Shown piece after piece: positions 50,877-59,811 of a DNA stretch of 64,000 nt. The notes beneath the pieces are model-generated. The model was not told the DNA's origin, made no database searches, and worked only from the letters and a program-made list of their open reading frames with translations. Within the stretch, counting starts at the first letter, position 1; each line of letters opens with the position of its first letter. Position numbers and translations under genes: made by a program. Location of the stretch: NCBI GenBank assembly GCA_964035575.1, contig OZ037886.1:248001-312000 (forward strand), read 5' to 3'. This DNA is from Rhynchopus sp. YZ270_cl-10 (taxonomy: Eukaryota > Euglenozoa > Diplonemea > Diplonemida > Diplonemidae).

Positions 50877-52781
50877 TTATTGACAAAACATTGCCTCCAC
50901 ACTCTCGTATACTTTGAGCACAGGGGGGAGTGACACCATCGTGGGGGCCACCGTCCCGCGAGTGAACTCGTCAGCACGTTGACTTAAAGTGTCCACCCAC
51001 GTGGCGGATACACACATGTTTGCTGCCTTTGCAGTGTCAAAAATCGCACACAGCAGCTCGTTAGCTAGATAATTCTTGCTGTGACCTTTGTTTATAGCTG
51101 CCACTGCAGCGGCGTTGTCGACCTGAAGAGACACTTCATGATTAGGGTGGTTTGCGGCCGCTAACCGAACGGCTAGCCAAGCAGCGTATAGCTCTTTCAG
51201 GTATATGTGATGTTTCTCAGGATCTGGAAACACACCCTGAACAACAGGTTCGAAAAACTCAGATTCTATTAAAGCAGCCCACTCGCGGTCCGAGGCATCT
51301 GACCAAGTCACCACGGTGGGTCTCTCTGGTTGGTCTACAATCCAGTCATTACAACGCATCACAGACACTATGCCTGTGAATTCTGAGATAACAGATGGGG
51401 GGATAAAAAGTTGAACATCCCACTTTTGTGGGTCAATAGCAAGTAAAGACGCGGTACGCCGCAGAAAAGAAAGAGAATCACGGTAATAACACAAATTCCG
51501 TTTGGTACAATACAAAAACCACACGAAACCTCCCAATACTTTGTAGAAATCCCGGGCAGTGCAGTCGTCTTTCAACACCGCACTGAGAACGGGGGATTCC
51601 ACACACTTCTCAATCCAGTCAGGGGCAGCACGGTACCGTCTTGGGGAACTCGCCAAGTCAAACTCCAGGCCCAAAGCGCAAAAGTTCGTCCTAGGCACTC
51701 CCTCTCCCTCGTCGTCATTCAGCTCGGCACCGACACGTTCAGCGCGTCGGAGGAACGAAGAGTAGCGCCTCTCTGCCTCCTGCAAGGTATTGCCCACGAC
51801 AAAGAAGTTGTCCACCCAAGGTATCCCTTCATCCTCTGGCAGCAACACCATAGCCGAGCGGTGCGCGATGCACGGCGCCCAACTCCACCCCATGCACAGC
51901 ACGTTGAGCTTTGCCCTCACAAAGGGTCCGCGTGCACCTGCCAGGTTCACTCCAAAGAAATCGTCCACACCATCTGCCAGCGGAAACTGGTAAAACCAGC
52001 TCCGCCCATCAGCTTGCACCACGTACGCACTGTCCAGAAACCTCTTCACTACCTTATGTATGGAAGGTAGATACATGGGAGGGGGGTCACGCATCAGGCG
52101 GTTCAGCTTCCGACCGTCGCAGACCAGCCTCAGTCCCCGCACCTTCTTCGGCACGGTGAAGGCGGGAAGTATCACCTTCTGCTCGCCAGACCGAGACATC
52201 ACACCCCACTTCTGCAGCTTCCCCCAGTGGCGCAGCATATGCCTGGAAGTCCCTCTCTTTACCGGGACTGACGACTCCAGGACTTTTCGGCCCTCCTCGG
52301 TGAGGGCTGCCGTGAAGGCTTCGGGGGACCGGATCACGTCGAGGACTCCTGTCAGAAGACCTTGAGAGTCCATCGCCGTTAGGGCATCCAGGTCCAACCT
52401 AGCACGGGAGATCTCCGCCAGCTCCCCCTCAGCGCGTTCGGCGGGAGCAGACACAAAGCGGCGATCCAAAACAATCGTTGCCTCCCCGTACAGGAGCACA
52501 ACATCAGGCCCATCGTCCTCCTCCGTCCTCCTCGGGAGCGCGGGCGGTGGTGGAGGCGCGTACATCTTCGGCGGCGCTCCGAATGTCGGGAAAGCAGGAC
52601 GCAATGGTGGTGCACGCGCTCTTCTCCAGCGTCGTACCCACACACAGGGCCTCAAGCCACACTGCAGCGGAGGGTGCGTCAGCGAGGGCCCAACTGCTCC
52701 TGCGACGCACTGCACGACGGCAACCCGTGCTCCTCCTCGTCCCCTGCCACCCCGCGCACGAGTCCTACTCCTCCGTGCCAT
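50877..52781 (-). CDS. Retroelement reverse transcriptase-RNase H
   Basis: A 634-codon frame belonging to the DIRS-order retroelement. After a basic Arg/Gly-rich N-terminus comes a reverse transcriptase domain at about residues 190-400 (VRGLRLVCDGRKLNRLM, VVQADGRSWFYQFPLADG, VLCMGWSWAPCIAHRSA, IPWVDNFFVVG). A DIRS-type RNase H follows at about 485-610, with WSDAS, LKELYAAWLAV, LQVDNAAAVAAIN and RADEFTRG. The frame looks whole. It is the only recognised protein part of this element. It is not a host gene unless it has been co-opted, for which there is no sign. Confidence 0.88.
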   Translation of the reverse strand: MARRSRTRARGGRGRGGARVAVVQCVAGAVGPSLTHPPLQCGLRPCVWVRRWRRARAPPLRPAFPTFGAPPKMYAPPPPPALPRRTEEDDGPDVVLLYGEATIVLDRRFVSAPAERAEGELAEISRARLDLDALTAMDSQGLLTGVLDVIRSPEAFTAALTEEGRKVLESSVPVKRGTSRHMLRHWGKLQKWGVMSRSGEQKVILPAFTVPKKVRGLRLVCDGRKLNRLMRDPPPMYLPSIHKVVKRFLDSAYVVQADGRSWFYQFPLADGVDDFFGVNLAGARGPFVRAKLNVLCMGWSWAPCIAHRSAMVLLPEDEGIPWVDNFFVVGNTLQEAERRYSSFLRRAERVGAELNDDEGEGVPRTNFCALGLEFDLASSPRRYRAAPDWIEKCVESPVLSAVLKDDCTARDFYKVLGGFVWFLYCTKRNLCYYRDSLSFLRRTASLLAIDPQKWDVQLFIPPSVISEFTGIVSVMRCNDWIVDQPERPTVVTWSDASDREWAALIESEFFEPVVQGVFPDPEKHHIYLKELYAAWLAVRLAAANHPNHEVSLQVDNAAAVAAINKGHSKNYLANELLCAIFDTAKAANMCVSATWVDTLSQRADEFTRGTVAPTMVSLPPVLKVYESVEAMFCQ

Positions 52782-52995
52782 ATTTATTCGGTAACGAAGT
52801 TAAAAAATTTTTCGTTGACCGCAGCCATTTAGGCTCTTTGCCTATGACGCACATGATAATGGATGAGGGGGAGGATTCAAAAGGAGAAAGCGTAAAGACA
52901 GATCTATCGTTGGTTTTAAATATGTTTAGTTTCCAATCACACTTCGTGTGTGCAAAAAAAAATATCGACAAAAAAATCCGGCACCGTCCAGGGCT

Positions 52996-53142
52996 GGACC
53001 CAATTTTTTTTGCCTGCGGCGCCATTTTTCCTTTTTTGCTCCGCAAAAAAGGGTTCGTAGAGTGACTCTGTGGTGTAAAAAGCTACATTTTTACACCGTA
53101 CCCTAATTTTTTTCGCCTGCGGCGCCATTTTATATATTTTGT
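52996..53142 (+). repeat. Dispersed repeat K, copy 2
   Basis: Two GCCTGCGGCGCCATTTT blocks flank TTTGCTCCGCAAAAAA and GAGTGACTCTGTGGTG. It matches 1272-1382. Confidence 0.75.
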
Positions 53143-53412
53143 GTTGGGTGATCTATGAACGGGGAGTGATTTTTATGGTTATAGTAGCGTTCCACTTAAC
53201 GTTGTGAGCAACTCACTAGTCGTAGTGGCCAAAATTTGTATCAGTCAAGAACTTGTCCATTTTTCTGAAATGACCCCACCACAGTGAGGGTAGAGCTCGG
53301 AAAACCCAAAAAAGCCAAGACAAGCCCCCCAAGGCCCAAAACCTCTGCTGACCCAAAAAAAAAATTCTGACCCAGATTTGGCATTTTTTTCCAAAACCAA
53401 GCTAGGACCCTG

Positions 53413-53600
53413 AACTTAAGCTGTTTTTTAAAAAAAAAAACTTAAGTTACGTTTTTTTTCTAAAAAAACTTAAGTTTTTTTCTCGAAAACCTAAGTTTTT
53501 TAATTTAAGTTTTTTTTTTTAGTAGCTTAAGTCGCCTAAATTTTCCGGAGGATTTCGGAGAAAACTTAAGTTTTTTTTTTAACTTAAGTTACACAGCCAT
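53413..53600. repeat. TTAAG palindrome cluster
   Basis: At least eight AACTTAAG or CTTAAGTT units separated by A- and T-runs, able to fold into many alternative stems. The same motif clusters at 47596-47657 and 48502-48545 in the other arm. Confidence 0.85.
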
Positions 53601-53709
53601 GGATTATACGATTCATTTTAATTCTTCGTTTTCTTTTTAAATTTTAGTTCTTTAGTTATTTTGTTCAAATCCCAAACCTACACCGTTTTTATTTTTCCTT
53701 TTTATTTTT

Positions 53710-54321
53710 TCACTTCTTCTTCTTTGCATACTGCGATGGTTGATTAGATTGCGCTTTCCTCGGCCTTTTTACCCCCCAAACTGAATGCCCTGTATGGAAA
53801 TGGGGCATTGAGAGTTTTGGGCTTTGCGGTGGAGTGTATCCGGTGGCTGCCTGGCGTGACAGAATCCTTCTGTGGTAGAGAGGCATCCGCGGTGGGGGGA
53901 CAGGGTTTGGGACACCAAGGAGGTCGGCCCGGAGAGGGGTGATGGGGGTTGGGGCCTTCCGGGTTGCGAGGAGCGTGGCTGCATCGTCGTAGGTGGGGAA
54001 GGAGGGGAGGCGCTGCAGGACTGCAAACTTCGACCGTCTTGCAGCGTGCGCTCCGTCTCGTGGACTTGCCTCTGCCCGAGAAGGCACTGCCGCAGCCCTA
54101 GACGAATCAGACCACCTCCCTTTCCTCGAAGACCCCGAAGACGCATTTCCATGATGGCTCGCCTGCGAATGAGACCTCGACGCGCTTCTCCGCTGATGCA
54201 CATGCTGCGTCTGATGTGACCTCGAGTGATGATGATGTGCATGCCCATGCCCACCCACCCGAGCATCCGCCTGCTCCCTTCCCATAGACGCCAAACGCTT
54301 CATTACCAATCTGTGTTCCAT
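53710..54321 (-). CDS. His/Ser-rich basic protein, hypothetical
   Basis: A 203-aa frame from an ATG in good context (ccacaATG). Residues 20-60 are His/Ser-rich (GGHGHAHHHHSRSHQTQ). The middle has a more ordered stretch, KFAVLQRLPSFPTYDDAATL, and the end is Pro-rich then basic (SQYAKKKK). No family recognised. Its composition agrees with a small disordered, possibly nucleic-acid- or metal-binding protein. Coding character is supported by the lack of the homopolymer runs that fill flanking DNA and by having the same strand as its neighbours. Confidence 0.65.
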   Translation of the reverse strand: MEHRLVMKRLASMGREQADARVGGHGHAHHHHSRSHQTQHVHQRRSASRSHSQASHHGNASSGSSRKGRWSDSSRAAAVPSRAEASPRDGAHAARRSKFAVLQRLPSFPTYDDAATLLATRKAPTPITPLRADLLGVPNPVPPPRMPLYHRRILSRQAATGYTPPQSPKLSMPHFHTGHSVWGVKRPRKAQSNQPSQYAKKKK

Positions 54322-55106
54322 TGTGGGGGGAAGAAGAGGGGAGAGAGAGAGAGAGAATGAAAAAAAACCCCCTTTATGACAAAAAAAGGGGGAAAAGGAG
54401 GGGAGGGTTTTAGAAGAAAAGGTCAGTAGAAGGGGGGTTGGTGTGTGTTTGGTAGGGATTAAATTTTGGGATTAAACCTAGAATTTTGAGGTGGAAAAAC
54501 AAAACAAAAAACAAAAATGATAAGTAATAACGCGGATCCAATCAGAGTGACTATGAGTAGTTTCTAGAAGTCCAAATGAAGAGTGTTTTTTTTTTTTTAA
54601 AAATGACCAGTAGTTCCATTACACCCAGGAACACTACTAGTTTAGCATTCATCGTTCCGACTAGTAGTTCCGTTAGTATTCCTCCTAACTAATCCGCCGT
54701 GGGTATGTCTAGGGGGAGAGGAGGAGGAGGAGGGGGAAGAAAATGTGAAGGGGAAAAATAATGGTGGGATGTGGGTTGCTCTGTTCTTATATTTCAGATC
54801 TTTGCAAGAAAGGTAGGGGAGGTGGGGAGATCTTGTGAAAGAGTCCCCCCCCCCTCAACCACCTCCACCCTTCCCCCCCAACACGGTATCCTTTTATTCT
54901 TTTCTTCTTGCGACAACAACGCACTCTTCAAGTAGATTCTCACCCAAAAGCTAGGGTACTTAGAACGGCACAATGCACATCATGCAGAAATGAAGTACTA
55001 GGGGATACTTGGTACAATCTTTTTCTTGAAAAATTTGGTTGTATCACCCTAGAGTGTGCTCTCCACTCCCGTCTTTTTCTCTTTACCATACCACAAGCAA
55101 GCCATA
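54322..55106. other. Gene-free stretch
   Basis: No gene. A direct ACTAGTAGTTCC(A/G)TTA motif occurs twice near 54607-54680; otherwise purine-rich low complexity. Confidence 0.5.
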
Positions 55107-58100
55107 TTAGGTTGCCAAACGCCCGTCTGCGATTGAAACGGTTCGCATATTTTTTGTTTCAGGTTTGTTTGGATTCGCACTGCGTGGGGGACATGGGGCA
55201 AATCCCGCTGGAGGCTCCACTACAGACGTGCTTTTGCTACGCCACGATGCGGTCCGTCGGATGAGGTCCATTGTACCTGCAACTGTATCTGCAGCATAGG
55301 AGACTCGGTCCTTGCCACGGTGACGCTGCCGCACTTCACCTCGCGCATCACAGAAGTTGAGCGGCTGCAGGACCACGATAAGCTCACCACCTTGCCCATT
55401 CCGCCCCTGGTCATTCCTCCGTTGCGCAGGGGAGACAGCCAATGCAGTGGTCATGCTATCCTGCACCTGCTGGTCGCTTATGTCTATAGGGCTAAGCAGC
55501 ACATCACGGTCTACATTGTCCTTAGGTTTGGTCGCATTGCTTTCATTGCTTTTGAGTGTTAAAGAAACCCTGGTTCGCACATTGTGCCTAAGTTTTAAGG
55601 AATCAGAAAGAACATTAATGGTTGCTGTTCCCAAAGGCCGGTCTCTAACATGACGTAAATCGAACACAGAAAACTCCAATACTGCGCGTTCATCGTTCAA
55701 TGCGAGGATAAATTCTTCGTTCCAGACCGTCTTCTTCGCCCCGGTTACCACAGAGGTTTTGTGTTCTTCGCGGAGCTCGGAGGGGTCTGAGATTGTATCT
55801 TGCGCGAGGACACCGCCAGACCCTACGGTGTCGAAAGGCTCTGAAACGCGTTTGGTTGTGGAAGGGGTGGTCGGAAGGCGGATTTCTGGGCAAGAGGGTT
55901 TCAGTTTTTGATCCTTGAAGATGTGGTGAGAACGGAGGACTGCCATCATCTGTGCCTGACCGGGGTCTTCTCCTGCGTCCACTCCGCGAGCAGAAAGGAT
56001 CTTCACCTTCAATCGACATGGGGTGTGTCGAGAGGTTTCCCTCGGTTTTTGGTTGTTCGCGTGTTGTTCTATGATCGCGTCTATGCTTGCACCTTGGAAG
56101 GTGGCGAATCTGTCTTTCAGGTATTGCTGCCACATTGCCTCTGAAACGTGGAAGAGGGGTTGGATGAGGAGCGATACAGCGCAGAACCCTTCTTGGAGAA
56201 AGCGTGAGGTTTCGAAGGTGCTTAAAAGGTCGAAGAGCAACTTTGGTGTTAGGACTGAGGCGGTGGAGCCAGCAAAGGGGCTGTGTGTAGCTTCATCACC
56301 AGGCTCGCTGGATGCTTCTGCCATAGCACATCGTATCCTCTCCTCTTCTTTGTCAAATAGCGTCGCAAGACGGTCCAAGAGCACAATGCAGTCCTGCACA
56401 TAAGGGAAGTTGTGGCTTACGATCTCTCTCGCTTTGCTAACGAATGCGTCGCGCCGTTTTTTTCGCTCTGCCGAATCGCGGGCAACCGCAACATGAACGA
56501 TCATTCGGTTCAGCTCATCAGCCGCAGGGCCCCACGAAGCGAACCTCGCATTGTTGTCATAAGCCTGATCCGAGACCACTGCTAGAACCTCGTATTTTTG
56601 AGGGAAAAAAATTCGTCGGCGGTGGTCGCATCGTTCCAACTCTCGCAGGCTTCTAGTGTGCATTGCATGGTCACGGTGTTTTAATTCGCGTTTAAATGCG
56701 TCATAAGGAAATGGAATTCGCTCCGCAACCTTTCGTTCGGTTTCGGTATTCTGATCAAACACCCTTCGATAGCTAAGGCAATAGCGTCCCCCCGCGGTTT
56801 CAGCGGAATGTGTGTCGCCTCCGTTGGCTGCCTGCGTGCTTTCCTGCAGGACGCCATCGTTGTGGTGGTTGCAAGGCTTTGCAGTCGCTTTTCCTGCTCT
56901 GTTTGCGGAAAACCCATCATCCATTCCGCTCTCTTGAAATGAAAGCTCGACCGCCAAATCCCTGACCACCCCTGGTAAGGTAACCGACCCTGACCTCACC
57001 ACCTTTGTACTAAGCAAGCTTTCGGTCTCTCCACTGTCCTCCTTCACACCAAGGAGAAGCGTGCCGTTCACCTCTGGGGAAAATCCGCTGTCTTGCGTGA
57101 TAAAAACCGGAGAATCCACCTCGCAATCACTGAAATAGCATTCATCATCGATTTCTTCGACAATCCTTTGACGGTGCGCGCGAGAAATATGAGGATAGAG
57201 TGGATCTCCTTGGGGGGTAGCGGTTTGCACTCTACGTATCTTTTGTCGTGGTGGGCGGGTGGTCAACATGGCAGATGTATCTTTGTCTAAATCATCGCGT
57301 GGTGTAACGACATTCTGCTTTTTAAAGGGAGCCTCTGCACGCACTATGACACCCCCTGGGGGGTCACGCTCTGTTACACACAGCTTTTTCAGCAACGACT
57401 GCAGACTGCTTCCACACCTTTCTGCCAACATCTCTGGCCCCATCGCGTCACTTCGTGAAGTCCCAAATTTGCATCTCTGCACCCTCCGATGGCTCTTACC
57501 AATATATTGGTGCAACCTCTTGGTCACTGCCTGAGCGGTCAACGCATCCAACACTATGTCCCCCCTAGGTACAAATTGACCACCTTCTTGGGGTAAATCC
57601 TCGGCAGTTTCCTCCTTCCGTTTTCGCCTCCGGACACCACTCTCCCCTTGTCGCACCGCATCCGGTGTGTCTGGGCGAGAAACCTCGGGAAGGCGTTGGC
57701 TATGGGTATGCGCTTTCACTTCTTCCTTCCCTTTGGTAAGCTTTTGGTGTTGCATCTGGACGACGTCGATGAGGAGACGGCGGCTTTCCAGCATAGCGCA
57801 TTGTACAGTGTCTTCGGGTGGTGGTGGCGATGGTGCGGACTTCTTTGGTGATAGTAATGCCTCTTGCTCCTGTTGTTTCCGTTTCTCTAAGAGGCTGGAG
57901 AAGTTGAAGCGCCCGCTGCGGGAGCGGAGCACAGCGCGTTTCTGGACATGAATCACGCCACCTTGTTGAATCCCTCGTGATACGTATCGCCCCTGTTCTT
58001 CCTGCAGTTTTCGTTCCTCGGAGAGGCGGTAGTCGGTGAAGGCGTCCTGTGCGGCAACAAGCAGTTCGCGTGTGCGAGGAAAAGAAGCAGATTGTGAACG

Positions 58101-58142
58101 CACACTTCGGAAACTCCTTCCATTATTGCTGGCTACCACCAT
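55107..58142 (-). CDS. Large C2-domain protein
   Basis: A 1011-aa single-exon protein. A C2 domain lies at about residues 710-860: CRLKVKILSARGVD (strand 1), TVWNEEFILALNDERAVLEF (the typical xxWNExFxF turn), and VFDLRHVRDRPLGTATINVL. It is interrupted by a ~60-residue insert with Ser/Thr. C2 domains bind phospholipids, often with calcium; the loop aspartates are only partly kept (GVDAGEDPG, FDLRH), so calcium dependence is unclear. Upstream, about 490-700 is a helical region (ADELNRMIVHVAVARDSAER to EAMWQQYLKDRFATF) of unknown family. The first 330 residues are basic and disordered, with runs such as RRRKRKEE. The C-terminal tail is Arg/Ser-rich. A membrane-recruited scaffold is plausible. 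Confidence 0.88.
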   Translation of the reverse strand: MVVASNNGRSFRSVRSQSASFPRTRELLVAAQDAFTDYRLSEERKLQEEQGRYVSRGIQQGGVIHVQKRAVLRSRSGRFNFSSLLEKRKQQEQEALLSPKKSAPSPPPPEDTVQCAMLESRRLLIDVVQMQHQKLTKGKEEVKAHTHSQRLPEVSRPDTPDAVRQGESGVRRRKRKEETAEDLPQEGGQFVPRGDIVLDALTAQAVTKRLHQYIGKSHRRVQRCKFGTSRSDAMGPEMLAERCGSSLQSLLKKLCVTERDPPGGVIVRAEAPFKKQNVVTPRDDLDKDTSAMLTTRPPRQKIRRVQTATPQGDPLYPHISRAHRQRIVEEIDDECYFSDCEVDSPVFITQDSGFSPEVNGTLLLGVKEDSGETESLLSTKVVRSGSVTLPGVVRDLAVELSFQESGMDDGFSANRAGKATAKPCNHHNDGVLQESTQAANGGDTHSAETAGGRYCLSYRRVFDQNTETERKVAERIPFPYDAFKRELKHRDHAMHTRSLRELERCDHRRRIFFPQKYEVLAVVSDQAYDNNARFASWGPAADELNRMIVHVAVARDSAERKKRRDAFVSKAREIVSHNFPYVQDCIVLLDRLATLFDKEEERIRCAMAEASSEPGDEATHSPFAGSTASVLTPKLLFDLLSTFETSRFLQEGFCAVSLLIQPLFHVSEAMWQQYLKDRFATFQGASIDAIIEQHANNQKPRETSRHTPCRLKVKILSARGVDAGEDPGQAQMMAVLRSHHIFKDQKLKPSCPEIRLPTTPSTTKRVSEPFDTVGSGGVLAQDTISDPSELREEHKTSVVTGAKKTVWNEEFILALNDERAVLEFSVFDLRHVRDRPLGTATINVLSDSLKLRHNVRTRVSLTLKSNESNATKPKDNVDRDVLLSPIDISDQQVQDSMTTALAVSPAQRRNDQGRNGQGGELIVVLQPLNFCDARGEVRQRHRGKDRVSYAADTVAGTMDLIRRTASWRSKSTSVVEPPAGFAPCPPRSANPNKPETKNMRTVSIADGRLAT

Positions 58143-58189
58143 GGTGAGAAATATGTGTTTTTTTTTGGAATTTCCGAAAAAGAAAAGTT

Positions 58190-58216
58190 TTATGAGATGA
58201 TCCTAAGCCTCTCGTG
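58190..58216 (+). repeat. Family C short repeat, truncated
   Basis: TGAGATGATCCTAAGCC then TCTCGTG, then the match stops. It lies 48 bp upstream of the C2-protein start. Confidence 0.75.
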
Positions 58217-58831
58217 AAAAAAGAGAAGGAGAAAGAGGGGTGTTGGTCAATTATTGTAGATCTCGTGGAACCATTTCTTTGATTCTTTTTCTTTTCTGTG
58301 TGAAAGAAGTTGGGGGAGGTTGTGTGGAAAATCGGGGGGTTTTTTCTTGGGAAGAAAAGAAGGGAGGAATTTTTTTTTTTTTTTGCTGTTCTGTTTCGTG
58401 CTGCGTTTTCTCTCCTCTCTCATTCCTTTTTATTGAAAGTTTATTTTTAAAAAAAATTTCAGAAAAACCAGCTCTCTGCAGATAAGGTGGGCTCGTTTTT
58501 TGTGTTTTTTTGTTTTTTGCTTTTTTTTTTTTGTCAACAATCACCTATAGTACCCATCTTGATGAGCAATTAGGGTCTGTACTCATTTTTTTCTTCCCCC
58601 TTTTAACATTTTTTTTTGTGTTGTTGTTTGCAAATTTGTGTTGCATTTTATTTGAGGAGGAATCCCCCTCCACCCCACCCCACCCCACCCACTACAAACG
58701 TTGAAAAAAAAATGGAGGAAAAAAAAAGTAAAAAATAAAAGGAAGGAAAGATATCCTTCTAAGATGAGTTGAAACTGGGTTAACTCATCTTGCAAAGAAA
58801 GACAAACAACAAACTGGAACAAAACAAATCT

Positions 58832-58870
58832 GTCTTGACATACAAAGCCCTATTGTGACAGTGTGCCTTA
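58832..58870 (+). repeat. Family B repeat, truncated
   Basis: CTTGACATACAAAGCCC then ATTGTGACAGTGTGCC. Confidence 0.7.
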
Positions 58871-59040
58871 ACAAAAAAGGCGGGGGGGAAAACGCAGACA
58901 GAGATAATAAGCATTTTTTTTAACTGAAAAAGAAAGAAGCATTTTTTTTTTCTTCTAAAAACGTACACCGCAGCAATACTCAGCAAAAGGAAGGGGGGGA
59001 TTTTTAAGAAGTTTGGGGTATAAAAAAAAGAAAAGAAAAT

Positions 59041-59076
59041 TTCAAAGATGAACGTGCCTCTCGTGCACACACATCT
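59041..59076 (+). repeat. Family H hairpin repeat, best copy
   Basis: AAAGATGAACGTGCCTCTCG then TGCACACACATCTT. Outer stem AAGATG/CATCTT and inner stem CGTGC/GCAC(A) around CTCTCGT. Confidence 0.85.
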
Positions 59077-59811
59077 TGTGCTCAGAACGCTATAAGAAAA
59101 AACGAGACTCCTTTTTTTCGATTCCCTTCTTTTGGTGGTACAGAAATATTTTTTGAGAAAAAAAAAGAAGAAAAAAAAGGGAACATTTTTCAATAGCGAA
59201 CACGAGAGCACGAAAATGGCACCTAAAACAAAAGGGAGTTGAATGGTGAAATGACTCGTAAAAAGGATACGTCTGCAACATTCAAAATTCTTACCATTAC
59301 GCTGCTAGGGCGCAGACGTACGGGATAGAACATCCTTTGTTTTTTTTTTTTTTTCTCTTCCTTTTTTTTGCTTTTTTGTTATTTTCCATATGGTACGAAC
59401 GCGTGTTCGCAACATACGATTTTCTAATGAAATAAAGAAACTTCGCACTGCAAAATCATTTTTTGCTTATTTTTGGCATTGTTATTTGTGTTGGCTCCCT
59501 CTGGGATCCATCTGCGTTTTTTTAATTTTTTTTGCCGTCTTTTTTTTCTCCTTCCGCTGCATATCGTTTTTCTTCCCCACCCCCCACTTTGCCCCACACC
59601 CCCCCTTGCGTCGGTTCGTATTGTGGCTGGTGTTTTTCAGTCCAGCGGCGACTTCTTTTAATTATCAGTCGTGCATTCGCCACATGAAAACTCTGCCTCC
59701 ACTCTCTACTGACGGTTGTCACGGCTGCGTTGGGAGGATTTTTTTTTAATATGACAACTATTTGAAAGGGTGGGACAAACATCTGCTTGCTGGTCACCTT
59801 TTGATGAGGTA

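Larger units (their letters stand above)
48705..52957 (-). mobile_element. DIRS-order (PAT/Ngaro-like) retroelement with split direct repeats
   Basis: Read on the minus strand the order is X (52957-52808), RT-RNase H gene, internal region with a tandem array, Y (48985-48909), X (48912-48765), Y (48780-48705). X (about 150 bp) and Y (about 75 bp) overlap in TTTTTTCGTTGACCGCAGC. This X-gene-Y-X-Y order is the split-direct-repeat plan of PAT-like tyrosine-recombinase retroelements. Both X copies and both Y copies look identical, so the insertion is young. The reverse transcriptase/RNase H part looks whole; a tyrosine recombinase part was not recognised, so this copy is probably not autonomous. 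It sits inside a larger inverted-arm element. Confidence 0.82.
47570..53615. mobile_element. ~6-kb element with degenerate inverted arms, host of a nested retroelement
   Basis: The left end has ATCATGGCTGTGTAACTTA at about 47580-47600 and the right end has its complement TAAGTTACACAGCCATGG at about 53583-53600. A second inverted match lies inside: CTTAAG...GTCCTAGCTTG at 48539-48561 and its complement at about 53398-53418. Many TTAAG/CTTAAG palindromes line both arms. The arms are imperfect and no transposase is visible. The retroelement at 48705-52957 and an 8-bp tandem array lie between the arms. Without the insert the element would be about 1.8 kb, similar in plan to the fold-back element at 36.9 kb. 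Confidence 0.6.
58143..59811. other. 1.7-kb gene-free stretch with short repeats
   Basis: No gene. Contains truncated C (58190-58216), E-like (58528-58575), B (58832-58870) and H (59041-59076) copies and long T-runs. Confidence 0.6.

Noticed and set aside
49702-50977. Minus-strand frames with repeated LLGAPCILFYLPARGATKG
   Set aside because: Translation of the tandem array; no domain, and frame openness follows from the repetition.
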